In this document: positions 16,526-24,264 of the stretch, piece by piece
Layout: each line of letters opens with the position of its first letter
How positions within the stretch are numbered: position 1 is the first letter of the stretch
DNA from: Pseudomonadota bacterium
GTDB taxonomy: Bacteria > Desulfobacterota > Syntrophobacteria > Syntrophobacterales > Syntrophobacteraceae
DNA: 30,504 nt
Assembly (NCBI GenBank): GCA_023416335.1
Contig: JAEZHY010000229.1
Coordinates: forward strand, 1-30,504
Direction of reading: 5' to 3'
Made by a program: the position numbers and the translations under genes
The notes under the pieces: generated by a model
What the model was told of the DNA's origin: nothing
Seen by the model: the letters and a program-made list of their open reading frames with translations, nothing else
Database searches by the model: none

Positions 16526-16558
16526 AGTATATATCGTATTCCCGCCGCCAAAAGTCAA
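16526..16558 (-). promoter_or_regulatory. Candidate sigma70-type promoter for the Abi gene
   Basis: On the minus strand TTGACT (16558-16553) is followed by GATATA after 17 nt, or TATATA after 19 nt (16533-16528). A start site would fall a few bases before the 5' arm of the leader hairpin, giving a transcript whose whole leader is the hairpin. 16559-16775 otherwise holds only AT-rich sequence. Confidence 0.5.
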
Positions 16559-16775
16559 GCGATTTCAGCGTTAATTTTTACGTATCAAAAAACGTGACCA
16601 TTTTTGAGGATAAATTTCATTTCATTTAAATCTTGAACCTGAAATTAGTCAAACAAAAACCACAGCGTTTTTCAGAGCGTTTTCGCGGACCGTTTCACGA
16701 GGGGCCTTTCCAGAATTGACAAAACCGAAACGTAAATAATTTCTCATTTTCCAGCTCTTAATTGACAGATTTCAT

Positions 16776-16946
16776 TTATACTTCCTCGAACAAGTCCTTC
16801 ACCTTCACCCCGAGATGTTTGGCAATTGTCTCCAAGGTTTCGAGTTTACAAGATGGAAGCGATTGGTCTTTCCGGGCTCTAAGCAGTGTCCTCTGAGGGA
16901 CCCCTGATCGCTTGATAAACTCTGACAGTCTAAGTCGCCTTTCCCA
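16776..16946 (-). pseudogene. Remnant of an XRE-type HTH regulator, 5' end lost
   Basis: The minus-strand frame ending at TAA 16776-16778 encodes RLRLSEFIKRSGVPQRTLL, then a segment ending KLETLETIAKHLGVKVKDLFEEV: the later helices of a Cro/CI-type HTH domain. No ATG, GTG or TTG exists in frame between the upstream stop and this region, so the start and first helix are gone. Its 5' break meets the 5' break of the ERCC4-like remnant at about 16940-16950. It was probably the element's lysogeny-type repressor. Confidence 0.65.
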
Positions 16947-17164
16947 AAGAAGATGTGAGCCGGGTAAGATATCGCTCCGAGATGAAATCTCATGCGGCGC
17001 TTCAGAGCATCTTTGCCTTCCAGGTCCGGTATCGAGTGCCGTTCATTTGGGCCGGAAACAGAGCTGGCGCCGAGTATGTGACATTCAGCCTGCTTGAAAA
17101 ATATTTGGCGGAAATTCAGAAGCGGTTCGAGATGGCGAACAAACTTCAGAGCACCAAGGCATAG
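16934..17164 (+). pseudogene. C-terminal remnant of an ERCC4-type nuclease gene
   Basis: The frame open from 16934 to TAG 17162-17164 encodes DVSRVRYRSEMKSHAALQS, then FQVRYRVPFIWAGNRAGAEY and SLLEKYLAEI. This resembles the end of ERCC4-domain nucleases found in phage-like islands, where the catalytic ERK motif lies further upstream. That catalytic part is absent. The fragment starts exactly where the opposite-strand XRE remnant breaks. A GTG at 16955 could start translation but no nuclease active site would result. Confidence 0.55.
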
Positions 17165-17263
17165 GACGATCGGGGAAACCCAGCGAAAATGAAACCTTGC
17201 GCCTCGACATACGGACCCCTTAACATGCTTTCTGTACTGACTACAGAAGAAGGAGGCATGTGT

Positions 17264-18502
17264 ATGAAGGGGCGCATCTACACCGAAGAAAAGTGCTCTA
17301 TCTGCGGTTCGAAGATGAAGGAGGACCGCAACCGCTGGGCCGTCTGTTGTCCGGATCATCCAGATGAGAAGGCAAAGACTCTTGTTGTGTGGTTCGGCCG
17401 TAAGGTCAAAAGGCGCTTCAGCGACGATGAGAACTCCGATTTGGCCTATCGCAAGGCATACCGATGGCTGGAGAGCCTGCGCGAAAGAGTCGATGACGGC
17501 GTGTTTGACGAGCGGGAATTCCAGATAGGAAACCCGCTCGGCTTCTCAAATCTTGTCAAAAAATACCTCAAAGTGAAAGAACTTGAGCAGCAACGTGGGC
17601 TGCTTGCAAAAGGATCTCTGGTGCATATCCGCCATGATCTGAATCTGGCCTGTGAAAGCTTCGGAAATCGTGTCGTGAAAGAGATCATGCACGACGACCT
17701 TCAGCTTTTCCTTTTGCGACTTGAGGGACGCAGTTCGAAAACGATCAGCAACATCGCCTGCAACCTCCACGCTTTCTGGATGTGGCTGAAAAAGACAAAG
17801 AGACTGAAGGCTGACGACATTCCCGAGTTTCCCGAAATCGAATTTGAACTTGGATGGCGAAACACGATCGACAAACAGACGCAAAACCGCATCCTCGAAG
17901 AAATCAGGAAGTCCACCGAGAAAAGCCCGCGGCTCTACCTGGCTTTCCAATGGCTCTGTACGTACACATCGATTCGACCTGATGAGCTGAGGGGCATTCT
18001 TGAATCCGACATCAATCTTGAAACCGGCTTCGTTACGATCCGGCACCACAAGACGAACAAGAAGACCAAGAGCCCGAAATTGGTTCCTCTCCTGGATGAG
18101 GACATTGAATTCATGCGCACGCTTCCCAAAGGCATGCCGAACGTGCCGTTTTTCAGGCATGATGCATCAATAAAAGGGAAGCCGCCCAATACGCCATTTG
18201 GGAACCGCATACTCCGGAAGGTATGGAATCGGGCCTGCAAGAAGTTAAACGTAACCGGAGTTGACCTTTACGGAGGCTGCCGGCACAGCACACAGCAGTA
18301 CTATCGTCAGTTCATGAGTACGGAAGATTGTCAGAGGCTCTCGCAACACACCACGTCGAAAGCGGGATTGCGTTATCTCCAGATTCAAAGGCAGGAATTG
18401 GTAGGTGGTTACTCACTTGCCAGGGGCGGTATACAGCAGGCTGCCGGTATACGTCCGGTATACGGGAGATCAAATGTTGTCGATCTTAAATCAGCGAAAT
18501 AA
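17264..18502 (+). CDS. Tyrosine-type site-specific integrase
   Basis: 412 residues from the ATG at 17264, with AAGGAGG 7 nt upstream. The frame extends upstream but without signal. The N-terminus has a Cys cluster C11-x2-C14...C28-C29-x2-H32, a small zinc-ribbon-like module, then a SAM-like core-binding domain (about 95-205). The catalytic domain has R238 in TSIRPDEL, K263 in RHHKT, R340-H341 in GGCRHS (the usual first His of HxxR is replaced), H362 in SQHTT and nucleophile Y371 in RYLQI. It should recombine attP with attB. It ends 10 bp before the attachment repeat, and iterons lie within its last codons. It is responsible for insertion into tRNA-Pro. Confidence 0.93.
   Translation: MKGRIYTEEKCSICGSKMKEDRNRWAVCCPDHPDEKAKTLVVWFGRKVKRRFSDDENSDLAYRKAYRWLESLRERVDDGVFDEREFQIGNPLGFSNLVKKYLKVKELEQQRGLLAKGSLVHIRHDLNLACESFGNRVVKEIMHDDLQLFLLRLEGRSSKTISNIACNLHAFWMWLKKTKRLKADDIPEFPEIEFELGWRNTIDKQTQNRILEEIRKSTEKSPRLYLAFQWLCTYTSIRPDELRGILESDINLETGFVTIRHHKTNKKTKSPKLVPLLDEDIEFMRTLPKGMPNVPFFRHDASIKGKPPNTPFGNRILRKVWNRACKKLNVTGVDLYGGCRHSTQQYYRQFMSTEDCQRLSQHTTSKAGLRYLQIQRQELVGGYSLARGGIQQAAGIRPVYGRSNVVDLKSAK
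18426..18465 (+). promoter_or_regulatory. Three 11-bp iterons inside the right end
   Basis: GCGGTATACAG (18426-18436), then CCGGTATACGT (18444-18454) directly followed by CCGGTATACGG (18455-18465). They lie in the 3' codons of the integrase gene, 48-87 bp inside the attachment repeat, mirroring the pair at the left end. Likely arm-type integrase sites. Confidence 0.68.
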
Positions 18503-18512
18503 CAGGGGATTC

Positions 18513-18590
<78 letters not shown>

Positions 18591-18602
18591 ATGAAACTAA
18601 CT

Positions 18603-18631
18603 TAATTACCATGCACGGAATCTAAAGGCAA
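18603..18631 (-). promoter_or_regulatory. Promoter of tRNA-Pro
   Basis: On the minus strand TTGCCT (18631-18626), a 17-nt spacer and TAATTA (18608-18603), 12 nt before the first tRNA base. The rest of the gap to 18846 shows no gene. Confidence 0.5.
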
Positions 18632-18846
18632 TATGCAAGACGGCCGTTGCGAAGGATACCAGGAAAACCGGCACGAATCTCGTCTACGGAGAGTTTCGGT
18701 GTCGGAAACTTTAAGAAAGAACTGCCGAGGTCAGTCATAAAACAATGTCAGGGGGTATTGCCTCTCTGCTCACCTTTATTGCATCCCGAGACACGGCCGA
18801 TCACACATCAAATCAATCGCGTTTTCCGGGATCACACGCCTCAAAA

Positions 18847-19992
18847 TCACTGGCCGTGCACGCTCCGCGTCTTGATCGCGCAGAGTTCCGCATAGGCAGC
18901 ATCGACAAGGTCCTGCGCACAAATCATTCCATCTGTGAGCGTTCCGACCCCGATAGCCGTCGTGATGAGGATCGCCGTATTTCCGTCCCTGTAAGGGGCT
19001 TTGCGCATTGTTGACGAAATATAGGGGATGACCTCCCGCGCTTCCTCCTCGGGCACGTTGGGAAGCACGGCGAGAAATTCGTCGCTGCCGTACCTGCCGA
19101 TATATGAATTCTCTTTTGGCAAAATGCCGTCCAGAAGCCCCGCAGCGTGTTTGAGGACCTCCATGCCGCTTTCAAATTCGTCCCAGTCATGAACGAAATT
19201 GAGGTCCACGATGAGAACCGAAAGCGGGTTGCCCGACCGCCGCGCTTTCCGGAATTCCTTTTCGAGCACGGTATGGATCTGGAAGAAATTGAAGAGCCCC
19301 GTCAGCTGGTCTTTTACGGCGAAGTCCCGGACCTTTTCATAGGTGAGGCAATTGTCCATGGAGACGGCAATGTTGCCGCCGAGCTGTTCGAGAAGGTCGG
19401 TTCCGTCGTCGGGGTGATATCTGTCCGGATCGGGGCTTCCGAGCAGAAGGGCCCCGAAGAGGACCCCGTTGATGTTCAGCGGGATCAGAGCGCCGGAAGC
19501 CAGGGCTTCCCCGCTTCCCGCGAATGCGCTTGGAAATCCGTTGGTTAGAGTTGAGAAGAGCACGGGTTTGAGTGCCGGTGGGAACAGCGCGCGCACCGAT
19601 TCTCCGTCGAGCGGAGATACCCACGTCATTTCATCGATGTTGCTGCTCCATGCGGCGTCGCCCTCGAAGATCCGCTCCTGAATTTCGGGATGCGAAAGGA
19701 AGAGAACACAGAGGCCGGTCTGGAGCCGAACCCGGATTTCCCTCAAGAGTTCTTCGACAAGCCTGTCCAGTTCGCGCGTCCTGAAAAGCAGGCGCTCCAT
19801 TGCTGCAAAATGCCTCCAGATCTTCTCGTTTTCGGAAGCATTGGCAAGGACTGCCGCGAGTTCTGTTCTCAGGGCTTCGTTCTCCAGCCGGAGCCTGTCG
19901 ACATCGCAGATCGAACCGGGGGCAGCCGTGCACGCAACGGCGTTTTCAGGGCAAGGCTCTGCCGCATTTTTCTTCTGTTTGCGTTTGGCCAT
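18847..19992 (-). CDS. DUF484/GAF-like and degenerate GGDEF domain protein
   Basis: 381 residues. A Lys-rich start, a short coiled coil (about 30-55), then a GAF-like sensor region (about 60-218, DUF484-like). The GGDEF-type domain is about 228-375: DQLTGLFN (228-235) is conserved, but the metal-binding segment reads VDLNFVHDWDEF instead of D-x-D-x-F-K-x-x-N-D, and the signature is GSDEF (302-306) rather than GGDEF. Diguanylate cyclase activity is therefore doubtful; it may bind GTP or act as a sensor. It is the last gene of a minus-strand run, 18 nt after the LOG-like gene. Confidence 0.85.
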   Translation of the reverse strand: MAKRKQKKNAAEPCPENAVACTAAPGSICDVDRLRLENEALRTELAAVLANASENEKIWRHFAAMERLLFRTRELDRLVEELLREIRVRLQTGLCVLFLSHPEIQERIFEGDAAWSSNIDEMTWVSPLDGESVRALFPPALKPVLFSTLTNGFPSAFAGSGEALASGALIPLNINGVLFGALLLGSPDPDRYHPDDGTDLLEQLGGNIAVSMDNCLTYEKVRDFAVKDQLTGLFNFFQIHTVLEKEFRKARRSGNPLSVLIVDLNFVHDWDEFESGMEVLKHAAGLLDGILPKENSYIGRYGSDEFLAVLPNVPEEEAREVIPYISSTMRKAPYRDGNTAILITTAIGVGTLTDGMICAQDLVDAAYAELCAIKTRSVHGQ

Positions 19993-20010
19993 AGGGTTCT
20001 ATGTTTTCCG

Positions 20011-20520
20011 TCAGGATGGGGTGTCCGCGATTCTGGGGGGCTTTCTGCCCAGTTCTACCAGTGTGAGTGCCTCATCCACAGCCCCGATCGGCGTCTGCGC
20101 AATTATCACTCCCGGGATCTGGAACTGGCACTGGAGTGCAATCACTCCTTTTCCTATCTTCAGCGCAAGGGCTATTTCGGACAAAGTCCCGTAGCCGCCG
20201 CCGACTGCAATCAGGACGTCCGCCGTGTGCACGATTATGGAATTGCGGGCCTGCCCCATGTTGGTTGCAATAGGGATGTCCACGAATTCACTGGCCTCGT
20301 TCACATCCGGCCCGGGGAGGATTCCCAGAGTGATCCCGCCAAGTTCCTTGGAACCTCGCGCGGCAGCGTTCATCACGCCTCCCAGACCGCCGCATATGAG
20401 GATCGCTCCCTTTCTGGCCACTTCCCGCCCTACTTCGGCTGCCAGTTCCTCCAGCTCCGGCGGGCAAGTCCCGGTTCCAACCACCCCTATAAAGGGAGTG
20501 CGCGTCTCTATTCTTTCCAT
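20011..20520 (-). CDS. TIGR00725-type LOG-like (lysine-decarboxylase-fold) protein
   Basis: 169 residues from the ATG at 20520, which overlaps the end of the pcm gene by 13 nt; a TTG six bases earlier is possible. Rossmann-like nucleotide-binding fold: IGVVGTGTC at the N-terminus, [14 protein letters not shown], and [18 protein letters not shown] corresponding to the PGGxGTxxE motif of LOG/MoCo-carrier family proteins. LOG enzymes release cytokinin-like nucleobases from nucleotides; for the TIGR00725 branch no activity is established. The overlap argues for co-translation with pcm. Confidence 0.85.
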   Translation of the reverse strand: MERIETRTPFIGVVGTGTCPPELEELAAEVGREVARKGAILICGGLGGVMNAAARGSKELGGITLGILPGPDVNEASEFVDIPIATNMGQARNSIIVHTADVLIAVGGGYGTLSEIALALKIGKGVIALQCQFQIPGVIIAQTPIGAVDEALTLVELGRKPPRIADTPS

Positions 20521-21152
20521 CCCCAAGTCCCTATCAGGTCCACGAACCGGACCCCCCCCAAATTGGTTTTCTGTATGCCCTCGGCAACGCGCCTGACCAG
20601 AACCAGTTCCTGGCTGAACCGATCGCCCACGGGAACGATCAGACGACCTCCCATTGCGAGCTGGTCAACGAGCGGCTGAGGAATCTTCGGGGTTCCGGCC
20701 GTAACTATTATGCCGTCGAAAGGAGCATCGTCCGGCCATCCGAGAGAACCGTCCCCGACCCGAATAATTACATTTCTATATCCGGTTTTCCGGAGAATCC
20801 CATTTGCGCGATGGGCCAGAGCCGGATACCGTTCGATGGAGAAGACCCTGTCGGCCAGTTCGGCCAGCACTGCCGTCTGGTAGCCGGAACCGGTTCCCAC
20901 TTCCAGGACTTTTTCGCCGCCCGCCAGCTCCAGGATCTCCGTCATGAGTGCAACGATGTAAGGCTGTGATATGGTTTGCTTTTCACCGATAGGCAGCGGA
21001 TGATCGTTGTAAGCCTGATCCTGGAGCGCTTCATCTACGAAAAGATGCCTCGGCACCCTCCGCATTGCTTCGATTACGCGCTGATCGTGTATCCCGCGGG
21101 CCGTGATCTGGGTATCCACCATTCGGTCCCGCGCCTTCTTGAAATTCACCAT
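20508..21152 (-). CDS. pcm: Protein-L-isoaspartate O-methyltransferase
   Basis: 214 residues, the usual length for the family. It methylates isoaspartyl residues of damaged proteins in the cytoplasm using SAM, allowing their repair. [11 protein letters not shown] at the N-terminus, the active-site region [13 protein letters not shown] (58-70) and the SAM motif [11 protein letters not shown] (82-92) are all characteristic, as is the C-terminal [13 protein letters not shown]. It is the first gene of a minus-strand run with the LOG-like and GGDEF-like genes. The ribosome binding site is weak (GGGGAAA about 15 nt upstream). Confidence 0.94.
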   Translation of the reverse strand: MVNFKKARDRMVDTQITARGIHDQRVIEAMRRVPRHLFVDEALQDQAYNDHPLPIGEKQTISQPYIVALMTEILELAGGEKVLEVGTGSGYQTAVLAELADRVFSIERYPALAHRANGILRKTGYRNVIIRVGDGSLGWPDDAPFDGIIVTAGTPKIPQPLVDQLAMGGRLIVPVGDRFSQELVLVRRVAEGIQKTNLGGVRFVDLIGTWGWKE

Positions 21153-21265
21153 GCCGCTATTATTTCCCCGTTGACGTATAAGGTTGAGACTCTATCGGAT
21201 GGTGTACACGTTTTCCACATAAAACAAGATAAAGCAAGGATATTTTGATGCATTGAGGAGCGGCG

Positions 21266-23170
21266 TCAGAGCAGATTTGCCCAGGAGAAATATGCAATGG
21301 AAAGGGGGTCTGTCAGGTCGGCTCGGTCCCGCAAAACTTTCCTTCTAAGAAGCTTCCGGAACCATGCACCGAACGGGTATCGCGCATGCCCATCGGAAAC
21401 TGCGGGAGCGGTCGATTCCATTTCGGTCTGAATCGAAAGCAGAGGGAACACCTGGGTCCCGGTATAGGGAAATACAAGATTGTCCTTCCAGGAGGAGTCA
21501 TAGGCCCGGAAGAAGTCCCAGTCCGGATTTTCAAAAATCCTGCGGAAAGCGTCCGGGCAGTGATTTTCATTCATGGGCCGCAGTATGAAAAGGTTTGTCC
21601 GAGGGTAATCCCTGCAGATGATTTCAGCCGCATCGACTCGGTCCGAACCGCCCGGCGCGCAGTCGAAGATGCCTATGCCCCGGAAAGGCAGACCCCGTTT
21701 CCATAAATCCTCGAGCGCCAGGGCCAGGCTGGGAATCTGTTTGTGGGCCGTGTCCTCCCAGAAGAGAATAAGAGGGTCCCGAACGCCCTGCGCCACAAAC
21801 CGGAAAAGACCCTCCAGGTAAGCACCGTCAGCCCTCCGGCGGGAAGATATGAAGAACTTGTCGATCCAGGGCAGCACGAAACAGTCTGCCTTGCCGGCAT
21901 CGATGAATTTCTGCCCCTGAACGGCCATGGCCCTGAGCAGAATGAGTCCCCATACCCAGCCCGCCCTTTCCGATTCACACCATGAAGCCGCATCTTCGAA
22001 ACCGACCACCTGATGCGGGCTGAGCGCGCCGGACCACTCGTGCCGCGAGGTGCCCGGGTGAACCTCCATCGGTTCCGGTCCGCAAGGAGACTGCGCGGAA
22101 GTATACTTTCCTTTTGGGCTCTTGCCTGAATGCGCCCGGAAAGGAGCAAACATCTTCGCCTCTTGGAGAGCATGAGCCATCTTTGGACGGTAAATCCGCT
22201 CCGCTTTCGCTTCAAAGAGGCTTGCAGCTTCTTTTCGGTCGAAAGATCGCCCCATTCTTCCGGCCTCTTCCAGCACGTTCTGAACGAATACTTCATAGAG
22301 GGCGGGCGAGGGAAACGATCGGGGAAACTCCTCGAATGCCCATCCGCCGACGGCTGCAAGGGATGCATTGTGCCAGCTGAAAACGACACGCCGCGTCCTT
22401 CGGCTTACCTCACGCGCAAGACGCCGTACCTCGGCAAGCTCCGCAGCCTGGATCTCGATCAGTTTTTCCCGGAAAGCAATCGTGCTCGCGCCCGCTTGCT
22501 CCCAATACAATTTCCGCAACGGAGGAGCATCTCCCGGAGGGGTCCCAACCGCCCAAGCGAGAGGCGCCCTGCACCTTTGCCTCCAGGCGGCTTCCGCCTG
22601 CCCGGGTCTTCTCAGGTCGGACGCAACAAACCTCAGGTCGGCAAGGGTGATCTGCAGCGAGTCATTGGGATATTCCCGCGAGGTCTCATCCGAAAGAAGC
22701 CGCTTCTTCAGGAGCCTCCATCTTCGCCTCAGCACCTGCCCGGAATCGCCACCGGGGAAAAGGCTCTTCGCAGGCATGAACCGCAGGAACGGCGTTAACG
22801 GAAATCTCTTTTCGAAAAGCCAGGACACGAGCGATGCAGGAAGTGCGGAAAGCAGTTTTCCGAAAAACGCGGCACCACCTGGATCCTGAGGAATTCTCCG
22901 GGCGGATGCGGCCAGTTCGAGAAACACCTTCAGGAGGTCGGCCGGAATCTCGGCTATTTTGAACCGGTTTGCGCCAAGAAAAGCAGCCAGTCCGATGTAA
23001 TAAATCACAATATCCTGATGCTCGGGATAGAGAAGCAGATTCAGAGCATCCTCGCGCACCCAGGCATCCGGGGAGGAACAAAGCCGGAACAGTTCACGCA
23101 TTTCCCGGCGTGAGACCAGGTTGAGATCGGGCCATTTCTCCCGGAGTGCCTGAAAATCGAAGTTGAACAC
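21266..23170 (-). CDS. Large protein of unknown function
   Basis: 634 residues from a GTG at 23170 with AAGGGA 7 nt upstream. The frame continues 50 codons further, but that part is encoded by hairpin repeats and is unlikely to be native. There is no signal peptide. Trp- and Arg-rich, mostly helical in the first half; a second part has alternating strands with FFISSRR, LILFWEDTAHKQIPSL and IGIFDCAPGG, suggesting an alpha/beta enzymatic fold. I do not recognise the family. It starts right after the repeats at 23212-23321 and ends about 110 bp from the pcm start on the same strand, so it lies downstream of pcm only in map order, being transcribed before it. Confidence 0.72.
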   Translation of the reverse strand: MFNFDFQALREKWPDLNLVSRREMRELFRLCSSPDAWVREDALNLLLYPEHQDIVIYYIGLAAFLGANRFKIAEIPADLLKVFLELAASARRIPQDPGGAAFFGKLLSALPASLVSWLFEKRFPLTPFLRFMPAKSLFPGGDSGQVLRRRWRLLKKRLLSDETSREYPNDSLQITLADLRFVASDLRRPGQAEAAWRQRCRAPLAWAVGTPPGDAPPLRKLYWEQAGASTIAFREKLIEIQAAELAEVRRLAREVSRRTRRVVFSWHNASLAAVGGWAFEEFPRSFPSPALYEVFVQNVLEEAGRMGRSFDRKEAASLFEAKAERIYRPKMAHALQEAKMFAPFRAHSGKSPKGKYTSAQSPCGPEPMEVHPGTSRHEWSGALSPHQVVGFEDAASWCESERAGWVWGLILLRAMAVQGQKFIDAGKADCFVLPWIDKFFISSRRRADGAYLEGLFRFVAQGVRDPLILFWEDTAHKQIPSLALALEDLWKRGLPFRGIGIFDCAPGGSDRVDAAEIICRDYPRTNLFILRPMNENHCPDAFRRIFENPDWDFFRAYDSSWKDNLVFPYTGTQVFPLLSIQTEMESTAPAVSDGHARYPFGAWFRKLLRRKVLRDRADLTDPLSIAYFSWANLL

Positions 23171-23211
23171 CGAGCATTCCCTTATCAGAGAAAGCGCCGG
23201 AGCCGCGTAGG

Positions 23212-23321
23212 GTGGGCACCGTGCGTTTCTGTGCCCACCGCCCGGCAATCCCGACGAGTGCCATTTCTCCCATGCCTGATCCGAGGGGACGGACGGTGGG
23301 CAAGATAAAGCCTTGCCCACC
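23212..23321. repeat. Two consecutive hairpin repeats (GTGGGCA type)
   Basis: GTGGGCAC (23212-23219) pairs with GTGCCCAC (23231-23238). GGTGGGCAAG (23295-23304) pairs with CTTGCCCACC (23312-23321). The stems differ at paired positions, so pairing is kept. The segment between them resembles 405-432. Confidence 0.75.
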
Positions 23322-23357
23322 CCCCACCCTACCAGGCTATCCGGCCTGCCGGGACGG

Positions 23358-23636
23358 GGTTCCCAAGGCGGGAGGGGCTGTTGCCCAAATCATCGCGGCA
23401 GCCCCGAATGACTCGCAGAGTCCAACCTCGTCATTCCGACCCTTCCCTTCGATCAGGACAAGTTCACATCGGAATCCAGGCCTTTGGGGCGGATTAATTG
23501 TGAATTCAAGCCTTTAAAAACCCTGGATCCCGGCTCAAAAGCACTGCCGGGATGACGGGTTGGGGAACTTGGTCGCAAAATGCCCGCAAAAGAAGCTCAT
23601 CTACATTTGAGCAACAGCCCCCGGACCTTGGGAACC
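23358..23636 (+). mobile_element. MITE-like element, most complete copy (279 bp)
   Basis: Bounded by inverted repeats of about 32 bp: 23358-23390 (GGTTCCCAAGG, then GGGGCTGTTGCCCAAAT) and 23605-23636 (ATTTGAGCAACAGCCCC, then CCTTGGGAACC). It has no coding capacity. Partial copies are at 2661-2838, 3093-3316 and, inverted, 30300-30504. Target-site duplications are not evident. Confidence 0.75.
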
Positions 23637-23782
23637 AGCGGCGTAATTCCTCAAAGCAACAACGTTGACGATAAAAGCCCTGGCCGTGACTGACTCTGTC
23701 CGAATTTCGTTTAACATAATTCGAATTCACTTGACTTAAATCAATGTGTATCTCCTGAAAAAGATGTTGACTATGTATAAAG

Positions 23783-23796
23783 TTTGGTTTACCTAA
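23783..23796. promoter_or_regulatory. DtxR-box-like operator before the first feoA
   Basis: TTTGGTTTACCTAA departs from the symmetric TTAGGTTAACCTAA at two positions and lies 30 nt before the feoA start, just after a TATAAA. Shares 13 of 17 positions with the site at 24154-24170. Likely an iron-dependent repressor site (inference). Confidence 0.55.
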
Positions 23797-23825
23797 TTAT
23801 TGTCTTTTTAAGGGTGAGGTGCCTT

Positions 23826-24107
23826 ATGTTCGATGCGACAATACACGATAAGCACTGTGAAAGCTGCGAAAAACGGAAAAGGCCGGATTGCACCCTGACT
23901 CCTCTTTGTAAAGCGAAGGCCGGGAAAAAGCTCAAAGTTGCATGCGTTGATGGAGAGCGGAGCCTCTGCGCTCGGATGGCGGCCCTCGGGATCTATCCCG
24001 GAGCCGAGATGCAGGTACTGTGCAGCGGGTGCGTCCGCGTGAATGGAGGAACCCTCAGCCTGGGGAAGGATGTCTCAGACAAGATTCTTGTAACCCCTTC
24101 GGCATAG
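23826..24107 (+). CDS. FeoA-domain protein with an N-terminal Cys cluster
   Basis: 93 residues from the ATG at 23826 (GAGGTG upstream; the frame runs 14 codons further without support). The N-terminus carries C11-x2-C14-x7-C22-x5-C28, which could hold a metal. The rest is a FeoA SH3-like barrel (LKVACVDGERSLCARMAALG, then GIYPGAEMQVLCSG and GGTLSLGKDVSDKILV). FeoA partners the FeoB iron(II) transporter at the cytoplasmic face. It is followed by a second feoA after 157 bp that contain another operator. The Cys cluster is unusual for FeoA and may sense iron or redox state. Confidence 0.85.
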   Translation: MFDATIHDKHCESCEKRKRPDCTLTPLCKAKAGKKLKVACVDGERSLCARMAALGIYPGAEMQVLCSGCVRVNGGTLSLGKDVSDKILVTPSA

Positions 24108-24154
24108 TAATTACGTTCGTCGGCCCATGGCGGCCGTTTTTTGAAAGGAAAAAG

Positions 24155-24168
24155 TTAGGCTAGCCTAA
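24155..24168. promoter_or_regulatory. DtxR-box-like operator, perfect palindrome
   Basis: TTAGGCTAGCCTAA is a perfect 14-bp palindrome in the gap between the two feoA genes, about 95 nt before the second start. It closely matches DtxR/IdeR-type operators (TTAGGTTAGCCTAACC class). A separate promoter for feoA-feoB is therefore likely. Confidence 0.7.
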
Positions 24169-24264
24169 TTTTAAAATTCCAGGCGCCGGTTTGGAGCATG
24201 AATTGTTCGCCAGGTTCAGTTAGAATTACTCTTCCCGCTCTAATTACTGTTCGAAAGGACTTTT

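Larger units (their letters stand above)
12518..18512. mobile_element. Integrative element at tRNA-Pro, 6.0 kb (decayed prophage or satellite)
   Basis: The element is defined by the 28-bp direct repeats at 12490-12517 and 18513-18540 (period 6,023 bp). The intact tRNA-Pro is at the right end, with a tyrosine integrase directly inside it reading towards it. Paired 11-bp iterons lie inside both ends. Cargo, left to right: QAIVG protein, HGGxS protein, frameshifted tail-like protein, Cys-rich protein, small membrane protein, Abi_2 protein, XRE and ERCC4 remnants, integrase. There is no capsid, portal, terminase or lysis gene, and the regulator and nuclease are truncated. It is thus not an autonomous phage now. 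Excision competence is unknown. Confidence 0.88.

Noticed and set aside
16805..17359. 184-codon minus-strand frame before the integrase
   Set aside because: It is in the wrong frame relative to the XRE remnant and antisense to the ERCC4 remnant and integrase start.
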